From Nonomuraea lactucae (GTDB lineage Bacteria; Actinomycetota; Actinomycetes; Streptosporangiales; Streptosporangiaceae): a stretch of DNA of 60,944 nucleotides. Positions within the stretch are counted from its first letter, which is position 1. Every line of letters starts with the position of its first letter. Under the pieces are notes generated by a model, which was given only the letters and a program-made list of their open reading frames with translations, searched no databases and was not told the origin of the DNA. This document shows, in pieces, positions 24,175-35,158 of the stretch. The translations under genes and the position numbers were made by a program. The stretch spans positions 1-60,944 of the forward strand of contig NZ_QNFZ01001068.1 of NCBI RefSeq assembly GCF_003313395.1. The letters are read 5' to 3'.

Positions 24175-26775
24175 ATGAACACCATGCCTGAGGGATACGA
24201 CGTCCTGCTGCGCGACGGCGGCATCGCCCACGTGCGCCCGCTGTGCCCCGCCGATCGGGAGGCCCTGCACGAGCTGGTGGACCGCTCGTCGGAACGCTCG
24301 GCGTACCTGCGCTTCTTCACCGGCGGCCGCAACACCGCGCACGCCTACATGGACCGGGTTACCAGCGACAAGTACCGCGGGCACGCGCTGGTGGCCAGCC
24401 TGCACGACCGGCTGGTCGCGGTCGCCGAGTACATCCCTATCGACGACGGTCGCGCCGATTTGGCCATCCTCATCGACGACGCCGTCCACGGGCACGGCCT
24501 CGGCACCCTGCTACTGGAGCACATCGCGTTGGACGCGACCACGCACGGCGTGCGCGAATTGGTGGCCGACGTGCTGGGTGAGAACCGGCCCATGCTCCGG
24601 GTGCTGCGCGACCTCGGCCTGGAGATGGCCCAGCGCTTCGACGGCGGCACACTGCACCTCGACATCGCCGCCGAGCCCACCTCCAGGCTGCGCGCGGCCA
24701 TTTCGTCCCGCGACCACGAGGCCGAACGGGCGTCGCTGGCGCCGGTGCTCGCACCCCGCTCCGTAGCGGTCATCGGCGCCAGCCGCGACGAGCGGGCCGT
24801 CGGGCACAAGGTGCTGCGCAATCTCATCGACGGCGGCTTCCCCGGCCCGATCTACCCCGTCAACCCCAACGCCGCCGAAGTGGCCGGGCTGACCTGCCAG
24901 GCCAAGGTCCCGGACGGCGTGGACCTGGCGGTGGTGGCGGTCCCCGCCCGGCACGTGCTGGAGGTGGCCCGCGACTGCGCGGACGCGGGGGTGGCCGGGC
25001 TGGTGGTGCTGACGTCGGGGTTCGCCGAGGCCGGGCAGCGTGACGTGGAGTCGGAGCTACTGAAGATCTGCCGCGCGGCCGGGATGCGGCTCATCGGCCC
25101 GAACTGCCTGGGCGTGGTGAACACCGGGGCGCGGCTGAATGCCAGTTTCCTGCCGCACCATCCTGTACAGGGCCGGGTGGCGTTGATGTCGCAGTCGGGC
25201 GCTGTCGGGGCCGCGCTGCTGGACCGGTTGGAGGTCTCCTCGTTCGTCTCCGTTGGCAACAAGGCCGACGTCAGCGGCAATGACCTGCTGGAGTACTGGG
25301 AGGACGACGCGGACACCGATGTGATCGCGCTGTATCTGGAGTCCTTCGGCAATCCGCGGAAGTTCGCCCGGATCGCCCGCCGGGTGAGTGGACGCAAGCC
25401 GGTGCTGCTGGTCAAGAGCGGCCGCAGCGGAGCCGGGGGGCGGGCGGTCCGCTCGCACACCGCCGCTGCGGCCACCCCGGACGTGGCGGTGGACGCGCTC
25501 GCCCGCGCCGCCGGCGTCATCCGGCTCGACAGTGTCAATCAGCTGATCGACACCGCCAAGCTGCTGGCCACCCAGCCGCTGCCACGCGGGCGCCGGGTGG
25601 CCATCGTCGGCAACTCCGGCGGCCCCCAGGCGATGGCCGCCGACGCCTGCGAACGCCACGGCCTCATCGTCCCCGAACTGTCGCCCGGGTTGCTCAACGC
25701 CCGGACCGCCGCCGCACTGGGCAACCCGGTAGACCTGACGGCGGATGCGAGCGCGGCCGAGATCGGCGCCGCCGTCGCGGCGCTCTCCGCCTCGCCCGAG
25801 GTGGACGTGGTCCTCGCCGTCTACACCCCGCCGTTCGGCTCGGGCCTGGAGGCGACCCGGCAGGCCATCGCGGACGCGACGAAGGCGGCGGCGAAAACCG
25901 TGCTGGCGTGCGTGGTCGGCCATGACGGCCTGATCGATGGCCGCGTGCCCGCCTACGCCTTCCCCGAGCAGGCCGTCGAAGCCCTCGCGCGCGCAGTGAG
26001 CTACGCCGAATGGCGCCAAGACCCGGGCGAGCCCGCCACCGTGCTCGTGTCGGCGGACGAGCGGAAGGCACGCGAGATCATCCAGGCAGAGCTGGAGGCA
26101 CGCCCCGAGGGCGGCTGGCTCTCCCCCGCTGCCACCGCCCGGCTGCTCGGTTGCTACGGCGTACCCCTGGTTGAATCCGTCGAAGTGGACGGTCCCGAGG
26201 CCGCCGCCGCGGCGGCGGCGCGTGTCGGGCTGCCCGCCGTGCTCAAGGCCGTCGGTCCCGTGCACAAGAGCGAGGTCGGCGGTGTCCGGCTCGACCTCCG
26301 AACTCCCGACGAGGTGGGGCGGGCCTATCACGAAATGTCAGCACGCATTGGCCCTGAGATGACCGGCGCGATCGTCCAGCGCATGCTCGCCGGTGGCGTC
26401 GAGACCATCGTGGGCGGCGTCAACTACCCAGCGTTCGGGCCGTTGGTCATGGTCGGCATGGGCGGGGTGATGGCCGACCTGCTGGCCGACCGCGCCTTCC
26501 GGGTGCCGCCCGTCACCGACGCCGCCGACATGATCGGCGAGCTGAGCTGCGCCCCGCTGCTGCACGGCTACCGCGGCTCGCCACCTGTCGACATCAACGC
26601 CCTGGCCGACCAGGTCACCCGCATCGGCAGGCTGCTCGACGACCTGCCCCAAGTGGCCGAGCTCGACCTCAACCCGGTCATCGTCACCGCGGACGGCGCG
26701 GCCGCGGTGGACGCGCGGATCAGGGTGGCGCCCTGCGAGCCGCCGCCCTCACCGCTGCTGCGCCGCCTGCGCTGA
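24175..26775 (+). CDS. GNAT acetyltransferase fused to ADP-forming acyl-CoA synthetase
   Basis: The 866-residue protein has an N-terminal GNAT domain (about 1-165, with DDAVHGHGLGTLLLEHIAL as the acetyl-CoA loop). An NDP-forming acyl-CoA synthetase follows: a CoA-binding domain (SVAVIGASRDERAVGHKVL, about 195), a ligase domain with the phospho-acceptor His in RAVRSHTAAAATPD, and a C-terminal ATP-grasp domain (about 640-866). Proteins with these parts interconvert acetyl-CoA and acetate with ATP or acetylate lysines of other proteins (Pat-type). Which activity dominates here is not visible. Two ATGs, 24175 and 24184, are possible. It is divergent from the P-ATPase and shares its DosR-like box. 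It may link phosphoketolase-derived acetyl units to energy conservation. Confidence 0.88.
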   Translation: MNTMPEGYDVLLRDGGIAHVRPLCPADREALHELVDRSSERSAYLRFFTGGRNTAHAYMDRVTSDKYRGHALVASLHDRLVAVAEYIPIDDGRADLAILIDDAVHGHGLGTLLLEHIALDATTHGVRELVADVLGENRPMLRVLRDLGLEMAQRFDGGTLHLDIAAEPTSRLRAAISSRDHEAERASLAPVLAPRSVAVIGASRDERAVGHKVLRNLIDGGFPGPIYPVNPNAAEVAGLTCQAKVPDGVDLAVVAVPARHVLEVARDCADAGVAGLVVLTSGFAEAGQRDVESELLKICRAAGMRLIGPNCLGVVNTGARLNASFLPHHPVQGRVALMSQSGAVGAALLDRLEVSSFVSVGNKADVSGNDLLEYWEDDADTDVIALYLESFGNPRKFARIARRVSGRKPVLLVKSGRSGAGGRAVRSHTAAAATPDVAVDALARAAGVIRLDSVNQLIDTAKLLATQPLPRGRRVAIVGNSGGPQAMAADACERHGLIVPELSPGLLNARTAAALGNPVDLTADASAAEIGAAVAALSASPEVDVVLAVYTPPFGSGLEATRQAIADATKAAAKTVLACVVGHDGLIDGRVPAYAFPEQAVEALARAVSYAEWRQDPGEPATVLVSADERKAREIIQAELEARPEGGWLSPAATARLLGCYGVPLVESVEVDGPEAAAAAAARVGLPAVLKAVGPVHKSEVGGVRLDLRTPDEVGRAYHEMSARIGPEMTGAIVQRMLAGGVETIVGGVNYPAFGPLVMVGMGGVMADLLADRAFRVPPVTDAADMIGELSCAPLLHGYRGSPPVDINALADQVTRIGRLLDDLPQVAELDLNPVIVTADGAAAVDARIRVAPCEPPPSPLLRRLR

Positions 26776-26793
26776 CCAACGACCGCCCGGCTC

Positions 26794-26807
26794 GGGACTT
26801 CCGCCCC
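26794..26807. promoter_or_regulatory. DosR-like box before the CBS-hydrogenase operon
   Basis: GGGACTTCCGCCCC, followed by TAA, lies 78 bases upstream of the CBS-BON start. It resembles the mycobacterial GGGACTTTnGTCCC half-palindromes, with a degenerate right arm. Confidence 0.5.
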
Positions 26808-26885
26808 TAAACCACGTCGCTCTCGCGAGATGTGATGAAAGCAGCCGAAAAGGACTCCTCGGACACCAGAAGAGAGCTGACCGCC

Positions 26886-27578
26886 ATGCGCATGACCGTC
26901 GCGGACGTGATGACCAGCAAGGTCGTCTCCGTCGCCGCCACCGCCCCGTTCAAGGACATCGCCGAAGCGCTCATCACCGGCGGCATCAGTGCCGTCCCTG
27001 TCGTGGACGACGACGACCATGTGCTCGGCATGGTGTCGGAGGCCGACCTGCTGCGCAAGGAGGAATTCCGGGAGGAGTTCGACCGCGAGGGCTACCGGCC
27101 GCCGCTGCGCGCCCGCATCCGCCACGCCGTCGGCAGTGAGGGCAGCGGCTACTACAAGGCGCTCGGCGAGAAGGCTGGCGAGCTGATGACCTCGCCCGCC
27201 CGCACCACCACCCCCGACGCCCCCGTCGTGCTCGCCGCACGCCAGATGGACAAGTACGGCGTCAAACGCCTGCCCGTGGTGGACACCGACGGCCGGCTCG
27301 TCGGCATCGTCAGCCGCCGCGACCTGATCAAGGTCTTCCTCCGCCAGGACACCGACATCGCCGGCCAGGTGCGGGAAACCGTCCACAGCGACGCCCTCGG
27401 CGTGGAGGTCACGGTGACCGACGGCGTGGTCACCCTGTCCGGAACGCTCAACGAGCACAGCCAGGCCATCACAGCCGTCCGCCTGACCGAGAACATCGAC
27501 GGCGTCGTCGCCGTGCACGACAACCTCAGCTGGAAACACGACGACATCGTGAACTTGCCCATGTGGGGCGGCGCCTGA
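26886..27578 (+). CDS. CBS-pair/BON domain protein heading the hydrogenase operon
   Basis: The 230-residue protein has two CBS motifs in tandem (VADVMTSKVVSVAATAPF, about residue 5, and GELMTSPARTTTPDAPV, about 100), then a C-terminal BON domain (about 155-225). CBS pairs bind adenosyl ligands such as AMP or ATP, so it could be an energy sensor. The M. tuberculosis DosR protein Rv2626c is a CBS-only relative. ATG 26886 has a GAGAG site nine bases upstream, and an upstream in-frame ATG at 26832 has no good site. One base separates its stop from the next start. Similar genes head the hypCDE and hypF operons. Confidence 0.85.
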   Translation: MRMTVADVMTSKVVSVAATAPFKDIAEALITGGISAVPVVDDDDHVLGMVSEADLLRKEEFREEFDREGYRPPLRARIRHAVGSEGSGYYKALGEKAGELMTSPARTTTPDAPVVLAARQMDKYGVKRLPVVDTDGRLVGIVSRRDLIKVFLRQDTDIAGQVRETVHSDALGVEVTVTDGVVTLSGTLNEHSQAITAVRLTENIDGVVAVHDNLSWKHDDIVNLPMWGGA

Positions 27579-27579
27579 T

Positions 27580-28650
27580 ATGGAACAGGCCGTCCTGACC
27601 TCGCTGGACCCGCTGATCGGCGCGCTGCGCGAGCACGGGTACGCCGTCGTGGGCCCGACGGTCCGCGACGGCGTGATCCGCTTCTGCGAGCTCGGCTCGG
27701 CCGCCGACCTGCCCGCGGGTTGGACCGACGAGCAGGCGCCGGGCGCCTATCGGCTGCGCGAGGGCGGCGAGCCGGTCTTCGGTTTCGCCGCGAGCCCCGA
27801 TTCGGTCAAGCGTTTCACACACCCGCCCCGCTCCACGCTGTTCCGCATGCGCGACGGCGTGCCGGAGGCGGTGCCCGTGGAGGCACCCAAGGTGGCGCTG
27901 CTGGGCGTGCGGGCCTGCGACCTGGCCGGGCTGGCCGTGCAGGACCGGGTCTTCCTCGGCGGGCGGTACCCGGACGAGGCGTACCGGGCGCGGCGCGCGG
28001 CGCTGTTCCTGATCGCGGTCAATTGCGCCGTCCCTGGCGGAACGTGTTTCTGCGCCTCCATGAATACGGGCCCGCGTGCGACGTCCGGCTTCGACCTGGC
28101 GCTGACCGAGCTGACGGGCCCGCACCGGTTCCTGGCCGAATCAGGCAGCGAGCGCGGCGCCACGCTGCTGGAGGCCCTGCCGTCCCGGCCCGCCACCGAC
28201 GCCGACCGTCAGGCCGCCCGGCAGGTCAGCGAGACCGCCGAGCAGCGGATGGGCCGCCACGTGGAACTCGACGGCGTCAAGGAGCGCCTGACTGAGCGGC
28301 GTGAGTCGCCCGTCTGGAACGAGATCGCCTCCCGCTGCCTCACCTGCGCCAACTGCACGATGGTCTGCCCCACCTGCTTCTGCGCCACGATCGAGGACGG
28401 CACCGACCTGGCCGACGGCTCCGCCTCACGCGCGGAACGCTGGGACTCCTGCTTCACGCTGGAGTTCACCGAGCTGGGCGGCGCGCCGGTGCGGTCGTCG
28501 GGGGCCGCACGCTACCGGCAGTGGCTCACCCACAAGTTCTCCACCTGGGTCGATCAGTTCGGCACCTACGGCTGCGTCGGCTGTGGCCGGTGCATCACCT
28601 GGTGCCCGACCGGCATCGACATCACTGAAGAGCTGGAGAGGCTGCGATGA
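27580..28650 (+). CDS. hyhB: Group 3b-type hydrogenase iron-sulfur subunit (beta)
   Basis: The 356-residue protein is the 4Fe-4S subunit of cytosolic NAD(P)-linked NiFe hydrogenases/sulfhydrogenases. It has an [15 protein letters not shown] signature, CFCASM in the centre and two C-terminal ferredoxin-like clusters, [16 protein letters not shown] and [14 protein letters not shown]. It should pass electrons between the NiFe dimer and the flavin subunit. It is coupled to the CBS gene (one-base gap) and to hyhG (ATGA overlap). Confidence 0.88.
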   Translation: MEQAVLTSLDPLIGALREHGYAVVGPTVRDGVIRFCELGSAADLPAGWTDEQAPGAYRLREGGEPVFGFAASPDSVKRFTHPPRSTLFRMRDGVPEAVPVEAPKVALLGVRACDLAGLAVQDRVFLGGRYPDEAYRARRAALFLIAVNCAVPGGTCFCASMNTGPRATSGFDLALTELTGPHRFLAESGSERGATLLEALPSRPATDADRQAARQVSETAEQRMGRHVELDGVKERLTERRESPVWNEIASRCLTCANCTMVCPTCFCATIEDGTDLADGSASRAERWDSCFTLEFTELGGAPVRSSGAARYRQWLTHKFSTWVDQFGTYGCVGCGRCITWCPTGIDITEELERLR

Positions 28651-29450
28651 TCCCCGCCCCGTACCGCGTCCGATCGCGCCGCCCCGACCGGGCCGACACC
28701 GTCACGCTCACCCTCGAGCCGGTCGAGGGCACGTGCCCGCCCTTCCTGCCCGGCCAGTTCACCATGCTGTACGCCCCCGGGGTCGGCGAAATCCCGATCT
28801 CCATCAGCGGCCGTGCCCGTTCGGGCGGCTACGTGCAGACCATCCGCGCGGTGGGTGCGGTGAGCCGGGCGCTGTGCCGTATGCGGCGTGGCGACATCGT
28901 GGGCGTGCGGGGTCCGTTCGGCACGTCCTGGGACCTGGCGGCAGCGCACGGGCTGGACGTGGTGGTCGCCGCGGGCGGGCTGGGGCTCGCCCCGCTGCGG
29001 CCGGTGATCCGCGAGCTGGAGGCGCACGGCGTCCGGTACGGCCGGATCAGCCTCATCGCCGGCACCCGCACGCCCGCCACGCTGATGTATCCGCGGGAGC
29101 TGGCCCGCTGGGGTCGCGACTTCGACGTCCAGGTCACCGTGGACCATCCCGACCGGGCGTGGAAGGGGCCCACCGGACTGATCACCAAGCTGGTCGGCCG
29201 GATCGTGTTCGAGCCGCGCCGCACCTACGCGTTCGTGTGCGGGCCCGAGGTGATGATGCGCGCCACTGCCGAGGAGTTGCTGCGGCGGGGCGTGCCCGCC
29301 GAGCGGATCGCGCTGTCGCTGGAGCGGAACATGAAGTGCGGCATCGGACGGTGCGGTCACTGCCAGCTCGGCCCGCTGTTCACCTGCCTGGACGGGCCTG
29401 TCCTCACCTACGACCGGGTGTCGGCCCTGATGGAGGTGAAGCAGCTATGA
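28647..29450 (+). CDS. hyhG: Hydrogenase FAD/NAD(P)-binding subunit (gamma)
   Basis: The 267-residue ferredoxin-NADP-reductase-like protein has the FAD-binding barrel first ([20 protein letters not shown]), the NAD(P) domain next ([17 protein letters not shown]) and a C-terminal 2Fe-2S loop ([17 protein letters not shown]). It is the diaphorase module that couples the hydrogenase to NAD(P). Its 4-base overlaps with the genes on both sides indicate a fixed-ratio operon. Confidence 0.88.
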   Translation: MIPAPYRVRSRRPDRADTVTLTLEPVEGTCPPFLPGQFTMLYAPGVGEIPISISGRARSGGYVQTIRAVGAVSRALCRMRRGDIVGVRGPFGTSWDLAAAHGLDVVVAAGGLGLAPLRPVIRELEAHGVRYGRISLIAGTRTPATLMYPRELARWGRDFDVQVTVDHPDRAWKGPTGLITKLVGRIVFEPRRTYAFVCGPEVMMRATAEELLRRGVPAERIALSLERNMKCGIGRCGHCQLGPLFTCLDGPVLTYDRVSALMEVKQL

Positions 29451-30196
29451 GCAGGCTCGCCGTGTGGAAGTTCGCCTCGTGCGACGGCTGCCAGCTGACC
29501 CTGCTGGACTGCGAGGACGAGCTGCTGTCGGTCGCCGCCCAGGTGGACATCGCCTACTTCCTGGAAGCCTCCAGCGATCGAGGCGCGGGTCCATACGACC
29601 TGTCGCTGGTGGAGGGGTCGATCACCACGCCCGACGACCTCGAGCGGATCAAGCACGTGCGCCGGGTCTCCAAACATCTGGTTACCATCGGCGCCTGCGC
29701 CACCGCCGGCGGGGTGCAAGCCCTGCGGGATCTGGCCGACGTGCGCGAGTTCGCCGCGGTCGTCTACGCCCGGCCGGACTACATCAGGACCCTGGATCGT
29801 TCGACGCCGGTCTCCGCGCACGTGCCCGTCGACTTCGAGTTGCGCGGCTGCCCGATCGACAGGGGGCAGCTCCTGGAGATCATCGGCGCCTTCCTCGCGG
29901 GGAGACGCCCGGTCGTGCCCGCGCACAGCGTGTGCGTGGAGTGCAAGGCCCGCGGCAACCCGTGCGTGCTGGCCGCGCACGGCACCCCGTGCCTCGGCCC
30001 GGTGACCCAGGCCGGCTGCGGCGCGCTGTGCCCGGCGTTCAATCGCGGCTGCTTCGGCTGCTTCGGCCCCATGGAGAGCCCGAACGCGGCCGCGCTCAAC
30101 GCCCGCCTGAGGGCCGCGGGCATGGACGACGACGAGCTCGGCCGCGTCTACCGCACCTTCAACGTCACCACGTTCGGGAGCAGCAGTGACGCATAA
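29447..30196 (+). CDS. hyhS: NiFe hydrogenase small subunit (delta)
   Basis: The 249-residue protein starts with [10 protein letters not shown], the proximal cluster site, and continues with [10 protein letters not shown] and a cysteine-rich C-terminal third ([33 protein letters not shown]). There is no twin-arginine signal, so it is cytosolic, as in group 3 hydrogenases. ATG 29447 overlaps the previous stop (ATGA). The gene overlaps the large-subunit start by 11 bases. Confidence 0.9.
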   Translation: MSRLAVWKFASCDGCQLTLLDCEDELLSVAAQVDIAYFLEASSDRGAGPYDLSLVEGSITTPDDLERIKHVRRVSKHLVTIGACATAGGVQALRDLADVREFAAVVYARPDYIRTLDRSTPVSAHVPVDFELRGCPIDRGQLLEIIGAFLAGRRPVVPAHSVCVECKARGNPCVLAAHGTPCLGPVTQAGCGALCPAFNRGCFGCFGPMESPNAAALNARLRAAGMDDDELGRVYRTFNVTTFGSSSDA

Positions 30197-31469
30197 GACG
30201 ATCAGGGTCGGCGGCCTCACCAGAGTCGAGGGCGAAGGCGCCCTGCTCGTCCGCGCCCACGATGGCCGCATCACCGACCTGCAGCTGCGCATCTACGAGC
30301 CGCCGCGCTTCTTCGAGGCGCTGCTGCGCGGCCGGGCCTTCACCGAGCCGCCCGACATCACCGCCCGCATCTGCGGCATCTGCCCGGTCGCCTACCAGAT
30401 GAGCGCCTGCCAGGCCCTGGAGTCGATCTGCGGCGTCACCGTGGAGGGGACGCTGCGCGACCTGCGTCTGCTGCTGTACTACGGCGAGTGGATCGAGTCC
30501 CACGCCCTGCACATCTACCTGCTGCACGCCCCCGACTTCCTCGGCTATCCCGGCGGCGTCGCCATGGCCGCCGACCACCGCCCGCTCGTCGAGCGCGGCC
30601 TGGCACTGAAGAAAGCAGGCAACGAGCTGGTCGCCGCCATCGGCGGACGGGCCATCCACCCGATCAACGTGCGACTGGGCGGCTTCTACCGGGCACCCGT
30701 CGATCTCACGCCGATCGCCGAACGGCTCCGGCACGCCCTCGACGCCGCGCTGGCCACCGTCGAGTGGGTCAGCGGCTTCGACTTCCCCGACGTGGAGCAC
30801 GACTACCGTTTCCTGGCGCTGCAGCACCCCGCCGAGTACGCCATCCTGTCCGGCGACGTCGCCGTAAGCGATGGCACCTTCTTCCCCGTCACCGAGTGGC
30901 CGTATCACGTCGTCGAGGAGCAGGTGCCGCACTCCACCGCGCTGCACGCCCGCCTCGACGGCCTGCCCGGCTACCTCACCGGTCCGCTGGCCCGCTACGC
31001 GCTCAACGCCCCGCAGTTGTCGCCCCTGGCCCTGCGAGCCGCCGCCGACGCCGGGCTCGGGCGGGTGTGCCGCAACCCGTTCCGCAGCATCGTCGTCCGT
31101 GCCGTGGAGATCGTCCACGCCTGTGAGGAAGCACTGCGCCTCATCGACCGATATACCCCGCCAGACCAGCCGGCCCTGCCCGTCACGGCCCGCCCCGGTG
31201 TGGGCCACGGCGCCTCCGAGGCGCCGCGCGGCGCTCTGTACCACCGCTACCGCATCGACGACGTCGGCCTGATTGCCGAAGCCGACATCGTCCCCCCGAC
31301 CGCCCAGAACCAGGCTCGCATCGAAGCCGATCTGCACGCCCTCCTGCAGCCCCGGCTCGACCTGCCCGTACCGGAGCTGACCGAGCTGTGCGAACGCGCC
31401 ATCCGCAACCACGACCCGTGCATCTCCTGCTCGGCCCACTTCCTCGATCTGCACCTGCACCATGACTGA
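30186..31469 (+). CDS. hyhL: NiFe hydrogenase large subunit (alpha)
   Basis: The 427-residue catalytic subunit shows the N-terminal nickel motif [11 protein letters not shown] and the C-terminal motif [13 protein letters not shown], which together give the four NiFe cysteines. After the second CxxC there is a short tail (LHLHHD), which is expected to be trimmed by the maturation protease encoded next. The usual His of the first motif (CxxCxxxH) is Tyr here. I believe this occurs in actinobacterial group 3b enzymes but could not check. The start is GTG 30186, after a GGGAGC site. Group 3b enzymes oxidise H2 or release it to rebalance NADP during hypoxia. Confidence 0.9.
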   Translation: MTHKTIRVGGLTRVEGEGALLVRAHDGRITDLQLRIYEPPRFFEALLRGRAFTEPPDITARICGICPVAYQMSACQALESICGVTVEGTLRDLRLLLYYGEWIESHALHIYLLHAPDFLGYPGGVAMAADHRPLVERGLALKKAGNELVAAIGGRAIHPINVRLGGFYRAPVDLTPIAERLRHALDAALATVEWVSGFDFPDVEHDYRFLALQHPAEYAILSGDVAVSDGTFFPVTEWPYHVVEEQVPHSTALHARLDGLPGYLTGPLARYALNAPQLSPLALRAAADAGLGRVCRNPFRSIVVRAVEIVHACEEALRLIDRYTPPDQPALPVTARPGVGHGASEAPRGALYHRYRIDDVGLIAEADIVPPTAQNQARIEADLHALLQPRLDLPVPELTELCERAIRNHDPCISCSAHFLDLHLHHD

Positions 31470-31956
31470 GACCGTGGTCATCGGGCTCGGCAACGACTAC
31501 CGGGGAGACGACGGCGCCGGGCTCGCAGTCGCCCGGCTGCTGCGCGACATGGGCGTGCCCGCTATCGAGAACGGTGGCGACCCGGCCGAGCTCATCGAAG
31601 CCTGGACGGGCGCCGATGTCGCCATCGTGATCGACGCGGCCCGCTCGGGCGAGCCCGCGGGCACCGTCCGGTGTCACAACGATCTCTCCCACCTGTCCGG
31701 CGACTCCTCGAGCACCCACGCCTTGTCACTGGCCGACGCCGTGGCACTGGCCCGAACGCTGGACCGATTGCCGGGCAAGCTGACCATCTACACCGTGGAA
31801 GGCGCCACCTTCGCTCTGGGCGCCACGCTGTCGGAGCCCGTGGCAGAGGCGGTGACGAGCATGGCCCACACGATCAAGCGGGACACGGGCCTGTGGGAAA
31901 CCTCAGCAGATACGGGGAAGCTGCTCCCCTACCAGCATGTCGACGACCCTCCATGA
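31462..31956 (+). CDS. Hydrogenase maturation endopeptidase
   Basis: The 164-residue HyaD/HycI-family protease has the nickel-binding motifs [13 protein letters not shown] and a central Asp in [10 protein letters not shown]. It removes the C-terminal tail of the large subunit after nickel insertion. It overlaps the large-subunit gene by 8 bases and converges on hypE, with a 54-base tail-to-tail overlap. The C-terminal about 20 residues thus lie antisense to the hypE end. Confidence 0.85.
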   Translation: MTETVVIGLGNDYRGDDGAGLAVARLLRDMGVPAIENGGDPAELIEAWTGADVAIVIDAARSGEPAGTVRCHNDLSHLSGDSSSTHALSLADAVALARTLDRLPGKLTIYTVEGATFALGATLSEPVAEAVTSMAHTIKRDTGLWETSADTGKLLPYQHVDDPP

Positions 31957-32952
31957 GCCCACCAAGGTGCGCACGGTGACCCGGCCCGGGTGATCGGCGA
32001 CCACGACGCCGATGCGCCGTGCGGCCGCCCCTTCCGGGCGTTCGCGCATCGCGGCGAGGACGGCATTCGCTTCGGCCGGATCGACGAACGCCACCAGACA
32101 GCCTTCGTTGGCCACGTGCAGCGGATCCAACCCGAGCAGATCACACGCGGCGGCGACCTGGGCAGGCACGGGGATGGCGGACTCTTCCAGTTCCACGCCC
32201 ACCCGTGAGGCGGCGGCCAGTTCGTTGAGCGCGCTGGCCAAGCCGCCTCTGGTGGGGTCGCGCAACGTGTGCACACCGCAGCCCGCCGCCGTGATCATGG
32301 CGGTCACCAGGCCGTGCAATGGCCGGCTGTCCGAGGTCAGCTCGCTCTCGAAACCGAGCCCCTCGCGAGTGCTCAGGATGGTGACCCCATGCAGCCCGAT
32401 CGGGCCCGACAGCAGCACCACGTCGCCAGGACGACCGTTGGCGGCGGCCGGTGCCGCACCGGGCAGCCGTATGCCGATCCCGGTCGTGGTCACGTAGAGG
32501 CCGTCCGCCGCGCCCTTCCCGACGACCTTGGTGTCACCGGTCACGATGCGGACGCCGCAAGCCCGGGCCGCCTCGGCGACCGAGGACGTCACACGCCGCA
32601 GCTCTTCCAGCGGCAAACCTTCCTCGACGATGTAGGCCAGGCTGAGCGCAATCGGCACCGCGCCCATCATGGCCAGGTCGTTGACCGTGCCGTGAACGGC
32701 CAATGACCCGATGTCGCCGCCAGGGAAGAAGCGCGGCGTGACCACGAACCCGTCGGTCGACATGACGACCTCGGGCGAGCCCGTGGTCACCAGCGCCGCG
32801 TCCTCAAGGACCGGAACGCCGAAGCGCGGGGTGAGATCGGCGAGCAGCTCGGCCATGAGCTGCCCGCCAGAGCCGTGGCCCAGGAGTACCCGCTCGGTCT
32901 CGGCGAACGGCGCCGGGCACGTGGCGGCGATCGGATCGGACCTCGTGGTCAT
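31903..32952 (-). CDS. hypE: Hydrogenase expression/formation protein HypE
   Basis: The 349-residue AIR-synthase-fold protein makes the thiocyanate that becomes the cyanide ligands of the NiFe centre. The ATP site region ([21 protein letters not shown]), GDTKVVGKG and the required C-terminal LPRIC, whose Cys is carbamoylated by HypF, are all present. ATG 32952 has a GGAGA site and overlaps the hypD stop. The gene belongs to the CBS-hypC-hypD-hypE operon. Confidence 0.93.
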   Translation of the reverse strand: MTTRSDPIAATCPAPFAETERVLLGHGSGGQLMAELLADLTPRFGVPVLEDAALVTTGSPEVVMSTDGFVVTPRFFPGGDIGSLAVHGTVNDLAMMGAVPIALSLAYIVEEGLPLEELRRVTSSVAEAARACGVRIVTGDTKVVGKGAADGLYVTTTGIGIRLPGAAPAAANGRPGDVVLLSGPIGLHGVTILSTREGLGFESELTSDSRPLHGLVTAMITAAGCGVHTLRDPTRGGLASALNELAAASRVGVELEESAIPVPAQVAAACDLLGLDPLHVANEGCLVAFVDPAEANAVLAAMRERPEGAAARRIGVVVADHPGRVTVRTLVGSWRVVDMLVGEQLPRIC

Positions 32953-34037
32953 GACGTCTCCTGTCTGGTACGACCGGCGTTGTGGTAGGCGGCGCAGGTG
33001 CCTTCGGCCGAGACCATCGGCGCGCCCAAGGGACGGCGTGGCGTGCACAGGGTCCCGTAGGAGGCGCAGTCAAGCGGTGTCAGGGTGCCGCGCAGGATCT
33101 CCCCCGCGATGCAACCGGGATGCTCGTCCGCGCTCAGTCCGCCCACCGTGAAGCGCTCCGCGGCGTCGAAGGCCGCGAACTCCGGTGCCAGCACCAGGCC
33201 GCTGGCCGGGATCTCCCCGATCCCTCGCCACGTCTGATCGCTCACCCGGAAGACCCGCCGGATGGCGTCCTGGGCGAAGGTGTTGCCGGTGCGGCGGACC
33301 GCCCGCGCGTACTGGTTCTCCACCCCGAACCGCTCCTCCTCCAGCTGGCGGACCGCCATGAGGATGCCTTCGAGCAGGTCGAGCGGCTCGAACCCGGTCA
33401 CCACGATCGGAACCCGATACCGAACGGCCAGCGGCTCGTACTCGGTCCAGCCCATCACCGCGCACACGTGCCCGGCGGCCAGGAACGCGTCCACCGATGC
33501 CGACTCCATGATCGCCGCCATCGCCGGCGGCACCAGGACGTGGCTGACCAGCACGCTGAAGTTGGCCAGCCGCTCCTCGGCCGCGCGCAGCACCGCCATG
33601 GCGTTGGCCGGCGCGGTGGTCTCGAACCCGACCGCGAAGAACACCACCTGCCGGTCCGGGTGCGTGCCGGCCAGCCGCACCGCGTCCAGCGGCGAGTACA
33701 CCACCCGCACGTCCGCCCCCCGGGCCTTGGCCGAAAGCAGATCACTGCCGGACCCGGGCACGCGCAGCATGTCACCGAACGACGTGAAAATCACCTCGGG
33801 GCGGGCGGCGATGGCCAACGCGCGGTCGATGGTCGCCAGGGGCGTCACGCAGACGGGACAGCCAGGTCCGTGCACCATCCGTACCGGGATGAGCTCGTCG
33901 ATGCCTTGGCGGACGATCGTGTGCGTCTGTCCGCCGCACACCTCCATGATCGACCAGGGACGGGTGGCGGCGGCGCGAATCTCGGCGATGAGGCGGCGGG
34001 CCAGGACCGGGTCGCGGTACTCATCCAGATATCTCAT
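32949..34037 (-). CDS. hypD: Hydrogenase maturation protein HypD
   Basis: The 362-residue iron-sulfur scaffold assembles Fe(CN)2CO with HypC. Visible motifs are [28 protein letters not shown] and the cysteines in the C-terminal half ([28 protein letters not shown]) that hold the 4Fe-4S cluster. It overlaps hypC by 17 bases and hypE by 4, so translation is coupled. Confidence 0.94.
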   Translation of the reverse strand: MRYLDEYRDPVLARRLIAEIRAAATRPWSIMEVCGGQTHTIVRQGIDELIPVRMVHGPGCPVCVTPLATIDRALAIAARPEVIFTSFGDMLRVPGSGSDLLSAKARGADVRVVYSPLDAVRLAGTHPDRQVVFFAVGFETTAPANAMAVLRAAEERLANFSVLVSHVLVPPAMAAIMESASVDAFLAAGHVCAVMGWTEYEPLAVRYRVPIVVTGFEPLDLLEGILMAVRQLEEERFGVENQYARAVRRTGNTFAQDAIRRVFRVSDQTWRGIGEIPASGLVLAPEFAAFDAAERFTVGGLSADEHPGCIAGEILRGTLTPLDCASYGTLCTPRRPLGAPMVSAEGTCAAYHNAGRTRQETS

Positions 34038-34254
34038 CCAGACCTCCCGGGATCGCGCGCAGGACCGCGAGCGTGCGCAGCGCCTCGTCCTCGTCCAGCA
34101 CTGAGATCGCGAACCCGACGTGCACGATGACGTAGTCGCCCAGCCGGGCCTCGGGCGTGTACGACAGGCACGCCTCGCGGCGCAGCCCGTCGAAGTCGAC
34201 CATGCCCATCTCGCCGTCCCGATCCACGATCCGTCCTGGAATTCCTAGACACAT
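34021..34254 (-). CDS. hypC: Hydrogenase assembly chaperone HypC
   Basis: The 77-residue protein has the obligatory N-terminal MCLGIPGRI, whose Cys2 carries the iron centre, and [21 protein letters not shown] in the middle. It partners HypD and delivers the iron moiety to the large subunit. It overlaps the upstream CBS-BON gene by 10 bases. No hypA or hypB lies in this window, so nickel insertion genes must be elsewhere. Confidence 0.94.
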   Translation of the reverse strand: MCLGIPGRIVDRDGEMGMVDFDGLRREACLSYTPEARLGDYVIVHVGFAISVLDEDEALRTLAVLRAIPGGLDEISG

Positions 34255-34910
34255 GGGGGCTCCACATCTGGGCCAGGGATGACGTCCTTGTCGTGGACCA
34301 GTTTGGGGACGACGTCCACCACCCCCTCCACGGCACGGACGGCCTCGACCAGGGCCTTCACCTTCGAACGCCGTGAGACCTCGCCGCAGATGGTCACGAC
34401 GCCCTTGTCGATCTCGATCGACAAGGACCCGCGATCCGGCAGCAGGGCTTGGATGTCCGCTACCAGTTCCGCCTCGGGGCGGGTGAAGACACGCAGGGCG
34501 TCGCGTTGGTGCACGGTGCCGACAATCCGCCCGGTCTCTGGGGCGATCACCGGCAGCTGCTTGACGCGTCTGTCGTGCATGAGCCGGACCGCGTCGCGGA
34601 CCGGCGTCTCCGGGGTGACCGTGATCGCCGGAGCGGTCATGAGCTCGGCCGCCGTCACGCCGGCCGCCTTCCGGTGCTCCTGGCGCTGCGCGCGGGATTC
34701 GAAGATCGATACGCTGTGGCGTACCGTGTCGGCCTCTTTGAGCAGCAGGTCGTCTTCTGAGACCACCCCCACAGGCCGCCGTTCCGCGTCGATCACCGTG
34801 AGCGCGCCTACGCCGAAGTGCCTCATCGCGCTCACGATGTCGGCGAACGAAGCCTCCTGGAGCACGGCGATGGCGACGCGCCCCATCACGTCCTTGACCT
34901 CAATGGACAT
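34245..34910 (-). CDS. CBS-pair/BON protein heading hypCDE
   Basis: The 221-residue protein has two CBS motifs (VKDVMGRVAIAVLQEASFAD, about residue 5, and AAELMTAPAITVTPETPV, about 85) and a C-terminal BON domain (about 145-210). It closely resembles the gene at 51549-52205, sharing the MSIEVK start and the LLLKEADTVRHSxSIFESR segment, so the two are paralogues. ATG 34910 follows a GAGG site, and GTG 34919 is an alternative. It overlaps hypC, suggesting it is co-translated with maturation proteins as an adenylate-sensing control. Confidence 0.85.
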   Translation of the reverse strand: MSIEVKDVMGRVAIAVLQEASFADIVSAMRHFGVGALTVIDAERRPVGVVSEDDLLLKEADTVRHSVSIFESRAQRQEHRKAAGVTAAELMTAPAITVTPETPVRDAVRLMHDRRVKQLPVIAPETGRIVGTVHQRDALRVFTRPEAELVADIQALLPDRGSLSIEIDKGVVTICGEVSRRSKVKALVEAVRAVEGVVDVVPKLVHDKDVIPGPDVEPPCV

Positions 34911-35158
34911 CGCTTCCACCTCGCCTTTCCCCTTCCACGATCCCCTCCTCCCGCCAGGGCCGACACCGGCGAACGTCCCGGGGCCGGAAGGTCATAGGTC
35001 CTGCATGAGGTCTTCGGGGCCATCGGTCAGTGACTTGGGCACCTGCTCCGTTCATCTGCCGCGCCCAGCCGTCCGTCTGGCGCAATGACCAGCGTCACGT
35101 CATGACCTTCCGTGCCGATCGGGAGGCTCGCAATCACAGGGCAACGAGGAAGCGCGAA

